Assembly (NCBI GenBank): GCA_008330645.1
Contig: VLTN01000014.1
Span: forward strand, 434,001 to 498,000
Origin: Cafeteria roenbergensis
Taxonomy: Eukaryota; Sar; Bigyra; Bicosoecida; Cafeteriaceae
Reading direction: 5' to 3'
DNA length: 64,000 bases
In this document: positions 9,615 to 20,287 of the stretch, one piece after another
Layout: each line of letters starts with the position of its first letter
How positions within the stretch are numbered: the first letter of the stretch is position 1
Position numbers and translations under genes: made by a program
The notes under the pieces: model-generated
What the model was told of the DNA's origin: nothing
Databases searched by the model: none
The model's input: the letters and a program-made list of their open reading frames with translations, nothing else

Positions 9615-11853
9615 ATGGCCACCGATACCGCCGCCCGCGAGGGCCTCATTGACGCGCTTCGGGACCTCGGCGTTGCCCAAGCGGAACGAAACGCATTCGA
9701 AATGCGGCTGGGAGCAGCGGACGGGCGCATTTCGGAGCTGGTTGCGGACAACGCGCGACTGCGCCGAAGGGCAGCCGAGGCCGCGCAGGACTCCACGGCC
9801 GCGCGAGGCGAGCTCGCCGTCGCGCTAGCCCAGCTGAGCAGTGCAATGGAGGAAGGCCGCCAAAAGGGCGCCGCAGATGCTGCTGCTGAGGCTTCGCAGC
9901 TCACCCAGGCGACGATGAAAAAGGTCCGCGACTTGGCTGCGGCCCGACGAGAGAACGCCAAGCTCAAGGTACGCTCGCGTGCAGTCGGGCACCCACCCCG
10001 CGCCCCGTGTCCGCGACCGCGCTCCTTGTTGTGCGTGCCAGCGGGTACATCCTCGGCTGTTGCGGGGGGCTGCCCCTCGGGTAGCTGAGCGTGCGCAAAC
10101 AGTCGTTGTCGCATGCCCGCCTCTGCTGTGCCAGGCCATGCCGATCCGCTTGGCTTGCCCCCCCCCCCCCCCCATCCCCCTCGCGCGCGTGCTCTCCCAC
10201 CAACAACCCCTTGGCCCGCCTCCAGCTCCGCCACCCTCCCCACCGCTCCCGCTGCTCGTGTCTGTCCGCTGCCCCGCAGGCGACGATCGATCGACTGACG
10301 GCCTCGCTCGACGAGGCCTCGACTGCGCGGCAAAGTGAGGCGTCGGCGGCAGCCCGCGCCGCAGGCGAAGCCGAGGCAGCAATCGCACAGGAGCGAGCTC
10401 GTGCCGATGCCGCCGAGCGACGTGCAGCCGATGCCGGCACAGCAGCAGAGCAGGCGCGTGCGGAGGCCGCAGCGGCGTCGCTGCGCTGCGGCCAGGCGGA
10501 GAGGTCCGCGAGCGAGGCCGCGGCGATGCTCACCGCGGCGGAGGAGCGAGCCGCCGCAGCGGAGGCAGCAGCGGCAGAGCTTCGGAATGCTCTGGCCAAG
10601 GCAGCAACGTGAGCGTTCCCTCCCACTGAACTCAAACACAGAGAATTCGGGGATTGGACGCGGCGACGCTCCAGAGCGCGAGCCCGTGGGCGCGCGCTGA
10701 ATTGGCGGCAACGGCGGTGCGCGCACCACGGCGCGGGTGCAGGGGTGCGCTGGTGTCAGCGCGTGGGTGGGGGGAGGGCGGGTTTGAGCAGGCGCGCTGG
10801 AAGCGGCGCTCGCCGCACGGGGCTGGCGCAGGGGGCTGGCGCAGGGAGCTGGCCCGTTCCTAGGTCGCACGCATGGCGGCCTGAGGCGCGCAGTCGCCGT
10901 TGCCTAGCCTTCTTCACCGCCCAACGCTATTGGCCCGCCCACCGCAGCGAAGCTGAGAGCGAGCGCCGAGCCGCCTTGGAGCAGGCGGCGGAGGCATCGC
11001 GGCGCGCCCATGAGTCGCAGGCCAAGGCCGTGGCTGCGGCGGAGCGGCGCGTTCGAGGCCAGGCGGCGGAGAGCCTCAACGCAGCAGGGGCGGCCGCCAG
11101 CGCGGCTCTGCGGGAGGCGGCCGAGGCCCGGGCTCGAGACTGCGCCCAGGCCAGGGAGGCGGGGCTGCGGCAGGGTAGGCGCTCCGGCGAGGCCGCGCTT
11201 GCCGCTGCCGCCGAGGAGTGCTCCAAGGCGCTGGAGGAGAGCCGGTCGCTCTGCAGGGGCCAGCTGCGCGCCGCAGCGCTGGCGGCCATGGCAGGCAGGG
11301 CGGCCGCCCACCGCAGGCTGGCCGTTGCGCGCGCCTGGGGGCGCCTGTGCACGGCAACGGCCGAGGCGCGCGGCGCCGCTGCCGGCCGAACGGCCGCCGG
11401 ACTGTGGCACCTCTCCAGGCGGCGGCAGCAGCGAGAGGCCAGGGAGGCGCTGGCAGCCTGGCGCGCGGCCGCCGCAATGAGCGCAGCGGGGCTCCTGCCG
11501 CGCATCTGGCATGCCCTGGCGGCTGGGGGCAGGTCGGGCCGCATCGTCAGGATGCCTGCTGGGGGCGGCGCCTCGGCCGTGACTGGGCCAGTGGCCGGTC
11601 CGTGGCCAGCCGCAGCGGCGGCGGGCCGGAGCGCCCCGGCCGAGACCGCTCGCGGCGAGGGCCCGCGCTCCCATGGCAGAGCCGCCCCCTGGCTCATCCC
11701 CCTGCCAATGGTGCCGCCCTTCGCCCCGAGCAGCGCAGCGGCCGTGGCAGAGCCAGAGGGGGGCGGGCGGGCCCCGGGCCAGCCGGGCACAGCTCCGCCG
11801 GTGACCCCGCCGGGACATGGGGGGGGCGGGGCGGTCGACCGCGCCACAGCCAC

Positions 11854-11888
<35 letters not shown>

Positions 11889-14635
11889 CTAGCCAGGCAA
11901 GGTCCGCAGCGGTGGCCGGCTCAGGCCGCGCATCCGGCTCTGCTGGCTCCAGCGCCGCCCCCGCCGCGGCTGGCTCAGCCGCTGCACGCTGGCCAGCCAC
12001 CGGCGAGGCCGGCAGCGCCCCGTTCCTCTCCCCCGAGCCCGTGAAGGGCGAGGCTGCGAGGCTCTTCCCGCGCAGCGCGTGGCATCTCCGCGAGGGCGCC
12101 GGCACGGCTCCCAGCACAGACCCGCGCCGCCGCGCCCGTCGCGCTGCCGCGACTGCGGCTGCCGTGCGGCCAGGGGACAGCCGCTCCGACGGCCACCGGC
12201 CAGGGAACGTCGCAGGCGCGGATGCTGGTGCTGCTGGTGGCGTTGCTGATTCTGGCGATGCTGGCGCCCCTGCCAGCTCCGCGCTGCCCGCCCCGCAGCA
12301 GGGCTCCGGCCGGAGTCACGGCCACAGCCCTGGCCAGCCCCAGCGGGATCTCCACAGCAGCGCACTTGCGCTGGAACCAGGTCCCTCCTCGCCCTCGGCC
12401 TCGTCGCTTCGGCGCTGCTCGGACTGGCTCGCGCTCGCCCTCCCGCTCCAAGCCTCGGCACAGGACGAGACGTCTGGTGGCTACCATGCAGCGCGAGCGC
12501 CCGCCGAAGCGGCCGGCGCCGCTCGCGGCACCGGCTGTCCTCCTGCTATGGACGGTTTCGCGGGCAGTGCGCGAGGCGACGCAAGCGTTCCGCGAACAGT
12601 GCTGCTGGGGGTGGTGCTGGCGGGCCTGGCGGCCACGCAGGTCAGGAGCTTGCAGCCGCTTGACTGCGCTGCCTCCCTCGATGCAGAGGCGGAGTGCAGG
12701 GCCCATAGCGACGCCCACGAGCCGTGGGGACGGCAGGAGCAGTCATGCTCCGCCTCCTCCAAGGGCACGGGCGGCGCCCTCAGCGGCCCGGCCTCGAGCC
12801 GAGCAGAGCCTCCGGCTCGACCAGAAGCGCCCGCCGACACCAGTGATGGCCCGCCGAGCGGCACGACGGCCGCGCCCGCGCCGGCCCGCGCGCCAGCCCA
12901 CGCGCGGCTCCCGGCGCAGGCGCCGGCTCTGGCCAAGCCGGCGGCGCCGCGCCATGACGCCACCGCCCTGGTGCACACCGGGCCGTTGCCCATCGACGGC
13001 AGCGAGGCGCTCCGCTCCGTCGTGGCGTCCCTCCGTGCGCGTCACGCCGACACCGTCCGCCTGTTCCGCCACGTTGCGCCCCCGAAGGCGGTTCTGGCCC
13101 TCCCAGCCCCAGAGGGGTGTTCGCAGCCAGCTCCGGCAGCCGCCTCATCGGCGGCCAGTGCGCCCTCGACCAGCCCGGCCTCGCTTCCCGCCCCGGCGGC
13201 GGCGTCGGGCCGCGAGAGGCAGCTGAGCCCAGCCGCGGAGCGCCTCCCGCCACCCCCCGCGGACGAAAATCCCGGCCACCGGAGCCTTGTGCGCGAGCAG
13301 CCCTCACAGCCGCCCCAGCGGCAGGGCCAGCGACGGATGCACGGCAGGCCTGACGTCGAGGGCGCCCACGGCCCCTGGGGAGAGCCGGACGCGCTACAGA
13401 CTGCCGCCGCGTCGCTCCTTACGGAATCGTGGGGCGCCGCGGCCGCGGCCCGGCGGCTCCCTCGGCGGCTTCGCGTGGATCCCGCAGCTGCAGCGGCTGC
13501 CGTGGCTCGCCGGCGGGCGGGGCTCCGTCCCGGAGGCGGCGCCTCCGCACGGACGCCTCTGCCCTGGCGCATGGCGTCCGCGCCCACGGCGGTGGTCTTC
13601 ACCGAGGCCGGCAGGCTGCTGGCCATGGCACGGATTTTCACTCGCCTGCACGGGCTAGCGGTCGCAAACAAGGGGGCGGCCTTCAGGCGGTGGGTCGCTG
13701 CGACTAGCCGCCCTGCTGCGGCGCCTGCTGCGGCGTGCGCTGCGGCAGTCGACCGTGTCGGCGATGCGCCGGGCGAGACGGCGTCGGTTGTGCTGCAGTC
13801 CGCCGAGGTGTCCCCAGTGCGCGCGGCAACGCCGACTCAGTCTCTCGGGGTCGACGTCCCGCCCCGCCAGGAAGCGCCCGCGTCCGAACTCCCCGACGGT
13901 CTGGCAGAGCCGCCCGTGCCACGGCCTTTGCGGAAGGAGGAGCAGCCCCCGCGCGCGGCCCCGTTTTGCTCGCCGCCTCGTCAGCGCCTTCGGATCCCGT
14001 CGAGACGTCCGCACACCACGGGCGAGCTGGGGGACGAAGTAGCCGCGGCCGGCGGAGGGCGGTTCCGCGGCGGCGGGGCAGGGCCGGCCCCGCGGTCCAG
14101 CAGGTCGGCAGCGCAGGCCGCGGACGCGCTCGCCCCGGGCCTGGCCGAGGCGGCCCCCCCGCCGCTCCCGTCGCTGGGCGAGGCGCTGGCAATGCGGGCC
14201 GCAGCAGACCACGCCGCGCGCGAAGTTGAGCTGAGCGCCGCCAGCGCGGCGCTCGCCGACACCGAAGCCAGACTGGCGCAGGCTCTCGACGACGCCGCGG
14301 CGGCGGACGCCTGTCGCGCCGAGGCAGAGAGCCGTTTCGCAGACGCCGCGGACAGGCTGGCGATGGCACGCAGGCAGGCGCACGAGTGGCAAGCTGCGTC
14401 AGCGCGGTCGGAGAAGCTTCTCAAGGGGCTCCACAGCCGGCTCGCCGCGCTGCGGGAAACCGGCGCTGCCGCAGCTGCTGAGGCGCAGCGAGCCGGCCGC
14501 GTGGCCGCGGAAGAGCGCCGGGCGCGCGCGCGTGCAGAGGCCGACGTGGCCCGACTGCGCCGCGAGCTTGAGGAGCGCATCCGCGAGAGCGGCGCGCTGC
14601 AGCGGCAGCTGCTTCTTGGGGGCCTCGACGAGTGA
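9615..14635 (+). CDS. large Ala-rich coiled-coil protein, function unknown
   Basis: I do not recognise this protein. Three exons are proposed: 9615-9968, 10280-10608 and 10948-14635, giving 1,456 residues. Exon 3 start is the phase-compatible acceptor after a pyrimidine-rich run; two other AGs (before 10864 and 10894) also keep the frame. The first 330 or so residues are near-continuous Ala/Glu/Arg coiled coil that reads smoothly across both junctions. A Trp-bearing helical patch follows (VARAWGRL, GLWHLSRR, ALAAWRAAA), with another near 13620-13710 (AFRRWVAAT). These vaguely recall the AxxxW spacing of SFI1/centrin-binding repeats, but too weakly for an assignment. The middle is Pro/Ala/Ser-rich and probably disordered. 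A second coiled coil occupies about residues 1305-1456. Architecture suggests a cytoskeletal or centrosomal scaffold, by inference only. Confidence 0.75.
10158..10173 (+). repeat. C16 homopolymer in intron 1 of the coiled-coil gene
   Basis: Sixteen consecutive C residues lie in the intron between 9969 and 10279, upstream of the acceptor. The rest of the introns of this gene (311 and 339 bp) hold nothing recognisable. The length of such a run is prone to sequencing error. Confidence 0.8.
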
Positions 14636-14960
14636 CGCTCGCCGTTCGACAATCCGGTGTGTGTGGGTCCGGCACAGCGCCGGCCGTCAACGAAGCCCAA
14701 GGCCCACTCGAGCGCGTGTGCCAAGCCTGTGTGCGCTGCGCTGGCGAGTGAAGCAGAACAAGCGTCTTGCCCGTCTCGAGTTCATGCGAGGACCTGCCGC
14801 CACCTGATGGCAAACCAACGACAAAGAACAAGAGCCCCAAACCATGCCACCAGCCAGTCCCGGTCGGGCACCGCGCGCAGGGATCCCAGCTCGCCGAGGC
14901 GTGCGAGACTGCCCCGCGAGCGGCCGTGCCGGGGCTCGCCAAGGATAGAGCACTGGGAGA
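14636..14960. other. convergent 3' intergenic region
   Basis: A 325 bp gap between the stop codons of the coiled-coil gene and eL32. It is slightly less GC-rich than its surroundings, with an A-rich patch near 14815-14840. No gene or structural RNA is seen. Confidence 0.4.
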
Positions 14961-15383
14961 TCACTCCTCGGCGCCCTCCTCCTCGTCGTACCGGGTCACG
15001 CCGGCGTTGAGGCAGCGCACGTTGAGCTCAAGGCAGCGCTGGAGGATCTCCCGGCGCTTGACGAGGGCCACGGTGCGGGCGATCTCGACGCAGTGGGTGC
15101 GGTTGTTCATCATCAGCATGTCAACGTCCTCCGCGTTGAACACGCGGTACTTGAGGAAGCCGTTGGGGAGAAGGTTGCGGGTCTTCTTGTCAGTGCCGAA
15201 GCCGATCTTCACGGTGGTGGGGGTGCCCTTGAAGCGGCGGCGGAAGCGGCCATCGATACCGCGGGGCGCGCGCCACGACTCCTTCACGCGCATGAAGTTG
15301 TCAGACTGGAACCGCTTGAAGGCGGTCTTCTTCTTGATGATCTTCTTCTTGCGGATCAGGGGCTGGACGGTGGCCTTGGGCAT
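14961..15383 (-). CDS. RPL32: 60S ribosomal protein eL32
   Basis: eL32 is a large-subunit ribosomal protein. The frame encodes 140 residues from the ATG complementary to 15381-15383 to the TGA at 14961-14963, close to the usual length of about 130-135. Hallmarks are RGIDGRFRRRFKG in the middle and a basic N-terminus (RKKKIIKKK). Further matches are KKTRNLLPNGF and the C-terminal NVRCLNAGVTR with an acidic tail, all at the expected positions. The frame is open upstream, but the added residues are not eL32-like. In the gene strand, CTCTCGCAG lies 15 bases before the ATG, so a 5' UTR intron with acceptor at about 15399 is likely, as is common in ribosomal protein genes. Confidence 0.95.
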   Translation of the reverse strand: MPKATVQPLIRKKKIIKKKTAFKRFQSDNFMRVKESWRAPRGIDGRFRRRFKGTPTTVKIGFGTDKKTRNLLPNGFLKYRVFNAEDVDMLMMNNRTHCVEIARTVALVKRREILQRCLELNVRCLNAGVTRYDEEEGAEE

Positions 15384-16161
15384 GGTGACTGGTCCGGCCT
15401 GCGAGAGCACGAGACGGAAACAGGAGCGGGCGAGCGAAAACGTGCTTGGCCCCCTTCCAGCGTCGCAAGCGCGCGCGGAACGGCCGTGCTTGCCGACACC
15501 CGGCTCTAGAGAACCCCCCTTCCACCCAGGGGCCGCTGCTTCCCGCCTCGCCACCCCCAGACGGCGGCTCAGGCCCAGGGAGACCAGGCGCGGCAGCCGC
15601 CGAAGGGACTTGCCCGGGCAGCGCCGCCAGCCGGACTCTCCCAGAACGCCAAGGGCCCTGGCGAGCGGCCTTCCCGCCCCACCCCAAGGCTACTGCGCCC
15701 CCGCAGCTGCCTGGGGCCCGCGCGGCCAGCAAGGCGCCGCCGTATTGCGCTGGGGTCCAGCCCAAGCCCGCGCGCCTGTGCTCTGTCCGCCTCGGGCGCC
15801 CGGCCCCGCGCCACCACGTCCCGCGCGGCACCGGCCCGGCCCCGGCCCCCATGCGCGTGGAGAGGCTGAAAGGCATCGCGTCCGTGCGCAGCAAGCGCTG
15901 CCTCGGACTCACCTTCGGCAAGACGGTGCGAGCAATGGGCTGCCGTGACGAGCTGCCGGGTCCGACGTCGGCAGCCCGGGCTCGGCCGCCCGATGACGTG
16001 GCGCTGCAGAGGCGCCAAACTTGCGAGCCGTCGAAAAACGCTGTGTTGCGGCGGGCAACCGTCGGCAAGGTTGCGCGCGCCACTCGGGCCAGGAGCAGCC
16101 CCCGCGCGTTCCTCCTGCAGGCGGCGACCGCCACAGCGCACCAGGCACCTGCCGGGCCACA
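15384..16161. promoter_or_regulatory. divergent intergenic region between eL32 and CEP164, with probable eL32 5' UTR intron
   Basis: This 778 bp region separates divergent start codons. The eL32 side carries a good splice acceptor just upstream of its ATG, so part is probably a 5' UTR intron. Several open frames cross the region on both strands, but none has recognisable content; they fit the long chance frames expected at this GC content. Promoters are inferred, not seen. Confidence 0.4.
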
Positions 16162-19100
16162 ATGGCTGACGCCAACAACACGAGCGGCAACAGCACGCAG
16201 GATGTGGTGCTGGAGGAGGAGCTTGACCCATCCTACGAGCCCTCTGACGAGGAAATCCAGAACTACGCCCAGTGGCTGGGCATGGACGTGAAGCTGGACT
16301 CGGAGCTGATGTGGATTGCGCGGGAAGGGCTCAAGGTGCGTGCGCCCGCGGCTGGGCAGCGGCCGCCGGCTGCCTGAGGCGCCGCTGCAATTGACTCGCA
16401 AGGCCGGGCAAGGCCTTGGCCCAACGGAAGCAGCCTCCTTGTGCGCGCCGCGCTTCCGCTGCGTCCGCGAGGTCCCTTGGCTGGCGGCATGCGGGCGCCC
16501 AGGACGCGCTGAAGAGCGCTCAACGTGAATTGTGGTTGGTTGCTTTGGCCTGTTGCTTCGCAGGCGCCGTTACCAGACTCCTGGAAGCCGTGCCGCACCC
16601 CAACGAACGAGGTATACTACTTGTGAGCCAAAATGGCTGCGGCAGCACCCTTGCGGGGCTCGCGCGGGCGCTGCTTGGCTCCGGGCGCGTTCCGGCCTGC
16701 GACTGCCAGCTGGAGCGCGGCGTTCCGCCTTGCCTCATCGCAGCAACTTCAAGTCTGGCGAGAGCCAGTGGGAGCACCCATGCGATACTGTGAGCACGGC
16801 GCCGGCGTTTGTGTGCGCGCGCCTGCCCACGCCGCCAGCGTCTGCGCTGGATGAGCAGCTCCTGCCAGAGGACCAGCGCCCACCCAGCGCCGCCGCCCTC
16901 CGCGCGCTCAGTGGCCAGAGTCTCCGCGATCCCTCCCCGGCCCGGTTCGCAGTACTACAAGGAAATGTTCATCGCCAAGAAGAAGGAGCTTGTGGCCGGC
17001 AGCTCCGGCGCCTCGGCCGACCCGGCGCACGCGGCAGCGGCGGCTGAGGCGGACGCCATTCTCAGGGACGCTCCCGCCCCTGGATCGCACGGGGGCCTCC
17101 CGGCGAGCCAGGGGGGCCGCTCTCAACCCGGCTCCGGCTCCGGCTCCGCCTCTAGCTCGCGGCCGTCGTCGGCGTCGCGCAGCAGAGCAGCGTCCACAGG
17201 CAGCGCGGGCGGGGCCGTCGGCGGAGCAGCTGACCAGGCCCTTGGGGGGGCCAAGCGCACCGGCGGCCTCCCCTCCCTCGGCAGCGGCGGGGGCGGGGGC
17301 GGCCTCCCCCGGCTGGGATCGGCAAAGCTGCCCTCCCTCGGATCGGGAGGCGCAGCGTCTCTCAACCCGCTGGACTCCAAACCGCTGCCTCTGCGCGGCC
17401 TCCGCTCCGCCCCGACCGACCTGCGACCGACGCGCGCGGACGACGCGGACAGCGAGAGCAGCAGCCAGTCGCTCGAGCCGCACGCGCGCAAGCAGCCCAA
17501 GGGCCGGGCCGGCGGGGCGGCGGGCGGGAAGGCGTCGGCAGCGCCACACGTGGACACGCGGGCCGGTGCCACCGACGAGGAGGATGACGAGCTGGAGGCG
17601 CGGCGGCGGGCGGCGCAGGCGGGGAAGGGCGACAGGCCGGAGTCGCGGCTGCTGCCGGCCAAGCACGCCCGCGGAGGCAGCGGCGGCAGGGGCAGCGGCG
17701 GCAGGGGCAGCGGCGGCAGGGGCAGCGGCGGCAGGGGCAGCGGCGGCATCCGGGAGGAGGAGGACGAGGAGGAGGACGAGGAGGAGGACGACGGCGACGA
17801 TGAGGACAGCCAGGGGGCCGACCCGCTGGCATCAGCTGTGGCCAGGGCCAAGGCCGACGCCAGGGGCGGCACGCGGGGCCACAAGGACAGGGCATCCCCT
17901 CGCCGCAGGGGCTCGGATCGGCGCAGCCCGGCCTCAAAGGGCTCTCCCTCGCGGCACAGTCGCTCGCCCCGCGGCGGCGGCTCCCGCGACGACGTCGACT
18001 CGACTGGCAGCCGCATTGCGGAAGCCGAGGCAGAGCTGCGCGATCTGGAGCGGGACGTGAGCGCAGCGCGTGCAGAGCTGAGCCGTCTGCGCGACGACGC
18101 GTCGAAGCTGCGGGAGGCGGAGGCGGAGGCCAGGCGCAACGTGACGGCAGCGCGGGCGGAGCAGCGGCAGGCGGAGCGAGAGCGGGACGAGGCCAAGGCG
18201 GCCGCGGAGGTGGCCGACCAGGACCGCACAGCGGCGGTGGAGGCGGCTGCATCGGCCAGAGCGGACGCCACCGCTCGCCGCGCGGAGGCGGACCGCGGCC
18301 GGCGGGAGGCGGAAGGCATCGCCGCCGAGGCGCGCCGGGCCGCCGCTGACGCTGAGGAGGCCGGCCGCGCCGCCGCCCGCGCCAAGGAGGAGGCGGAGGC
18401 GGACCTTGAGCGCACGAAGCGGCGGTGCGAGGAGGAGAGGGCGCTGTGGCGGGGCAGGGTCGAGCAGGCCGAGGCTGACGGCAGAGCAGCGCTCAAGGCC
18501 GCCGAGGAGCTGTGGGCGAGCCGCACGGCCGAGGAGGAGGAGCGTGGCAAGGCGGCCGTGGACAGGGCGGCGGAGCGGTGGAGGACGGCGCTCGCCGACG
18601 CGGAAGCCCGGGGCCAGGAGAGCGTTGCCGCGGCGGAGGCCAGGGCGGCCGCGGAGGCGGGGAGGGCGGAGGCGGCAGCGGTGGCGGCGGCATCGGCAGC
18701 GGCCGCCGAGGTGCCCGGCTCGCCAGGACACGCTCGAAGCCCGAGCAAGGGATCTGTCAGCGGCGGGTCTGCTGCTTCTGCTTCTGCTGCTGCCGCTGCT
18801 GCTGCAGCTGCGGAGGCGGAGGCGGCGCTCAGGCTGGCGCAAGAGGAGGCCGCGTCGCTCAAGGCGTCGCTCACCGAGGCGCAGGAGGCGAGGGACGATG
18901 CCGCCGCGGGGCTTGCCAGAGCGCAGGCCCGTGCCAACGACGCGAGCGCCAAGGCCGTGGCGGCAGAGGCTGCTGCGGCCTCGGCGCGGGGCGAGGTGGC
19001 TTCGCAGCGGAGGCGGGCGGAGGCGGCGGAGGACGCGGCCAAGGAGGCAGCGGCGGATGCCGAGGCTCTCCGCGCGCGGCTGGAGGCGGCAGAGCGGCGG

Positions 19101-20240
19101 GCCGAGGAGGCGGAGGGGGCGGCGGCGGAGGCGGCCTCGCGCAAGGCGACGGCGGCCGGGAAGGCGCGATCGGTGGAGGCGGAGGCGGACGAACTTCGCG
19201 CCGCTGTCAGGAAGGCAGAGCTGGAGGCGGGGCAGGCCAAGGCCGAGGCGGGGGCGGCGAGGGAGGCGGAGGCCGCGGCCCGGCGGGGCGCTGAGCACGC
19301 GCGGCAGGAGGCGGCGGAGGCAGTGGCCAGGGCATCGGCGGCGGAGGCGGCGGTGGCAGCAGCGGCAGCAGCGGCGGCCGCCGACCAGCAGCTAGGCAAG
19401 GCAGCTAGGCAAGAGGCGCCGGCCCCGGCGGCCCCCAGCGCACCCAGCGCCGGCGCGGTGGTGCCGGGCGAGCCGGGGCGGCCAGCCGTGCCTGCGTCGG
19501 TGCCGCAGCCTGCAGAGGCGGCGTCGGGCTCGGCGGCTCTGAGCGCCCAGCTTCGCGCCGCCGAGGCCAGAGCCGCGAGGGGCGAGGCGGCGGCGTCGGC
19601 GGCGGCCGTCGAGGCCAGGGAGGCGACAGCGGCGGCAGAGGCAGCGGAGGCCGCCGCTGCGGCCGCGCGCTCGAAGCTGGCCGAGCTCAAGGCGCGGGCG
19701 GTCGGGGCCGAGGAGGAGGCAGCCGGGCTTCGGGTCGACGTCACCGCGCTCCGGCGGCGCCTCGGGGAGGCCGAGGTGGCGCGTAGAGAGGCCGAGGAGG
19801 AGGCGGCGAGCTGGGCCAAGGAGGCCAGCAGAGCCAAGGCGGCGGCCCGGGTCGCGCAGGCAGCGGCGGACGACGCGACAGCGTCTGCCGCATCGGCTCG
19901 CTCCGCCCAGCCGGCCCTGGCAGCCGGCGCAAGGGCGTCAGCACCGGGGATGCGACCGAGCGCAGCGCAGGCCAGCCAGCGCCAGGATGGGGACGAGGCC
20001 GAATTTGAGTCCGACGGCTCAACTGGGGGTGGCTCTGGCGGCGGCGCTGCCAGCCCGCTGGTCCAGCCGGTGGCTTCGAAGCACGGCGCCCGCGCGCGAG
20101 GCGGCCACGCGGCGAGCCCGGGTGGTGCGGCGGGGGTGCGGCAAGCCATGATGCCGCCGCCCCCTGGCCGCTCGGGCACGGCCACCCCCGCCGGCGCGGC
20201 CACCGCTGCGCCGGCTGCTGGCACCGCCCATGCCCCTGCC

Positions 20241-20287
<47 letters not shown>

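Noticed and set aside
15446-16291. 281-codon plus-strand frame between eL32 and CEP164
   Set aside because: No recognisable content; it overlaps the CEP164 start in another frame.
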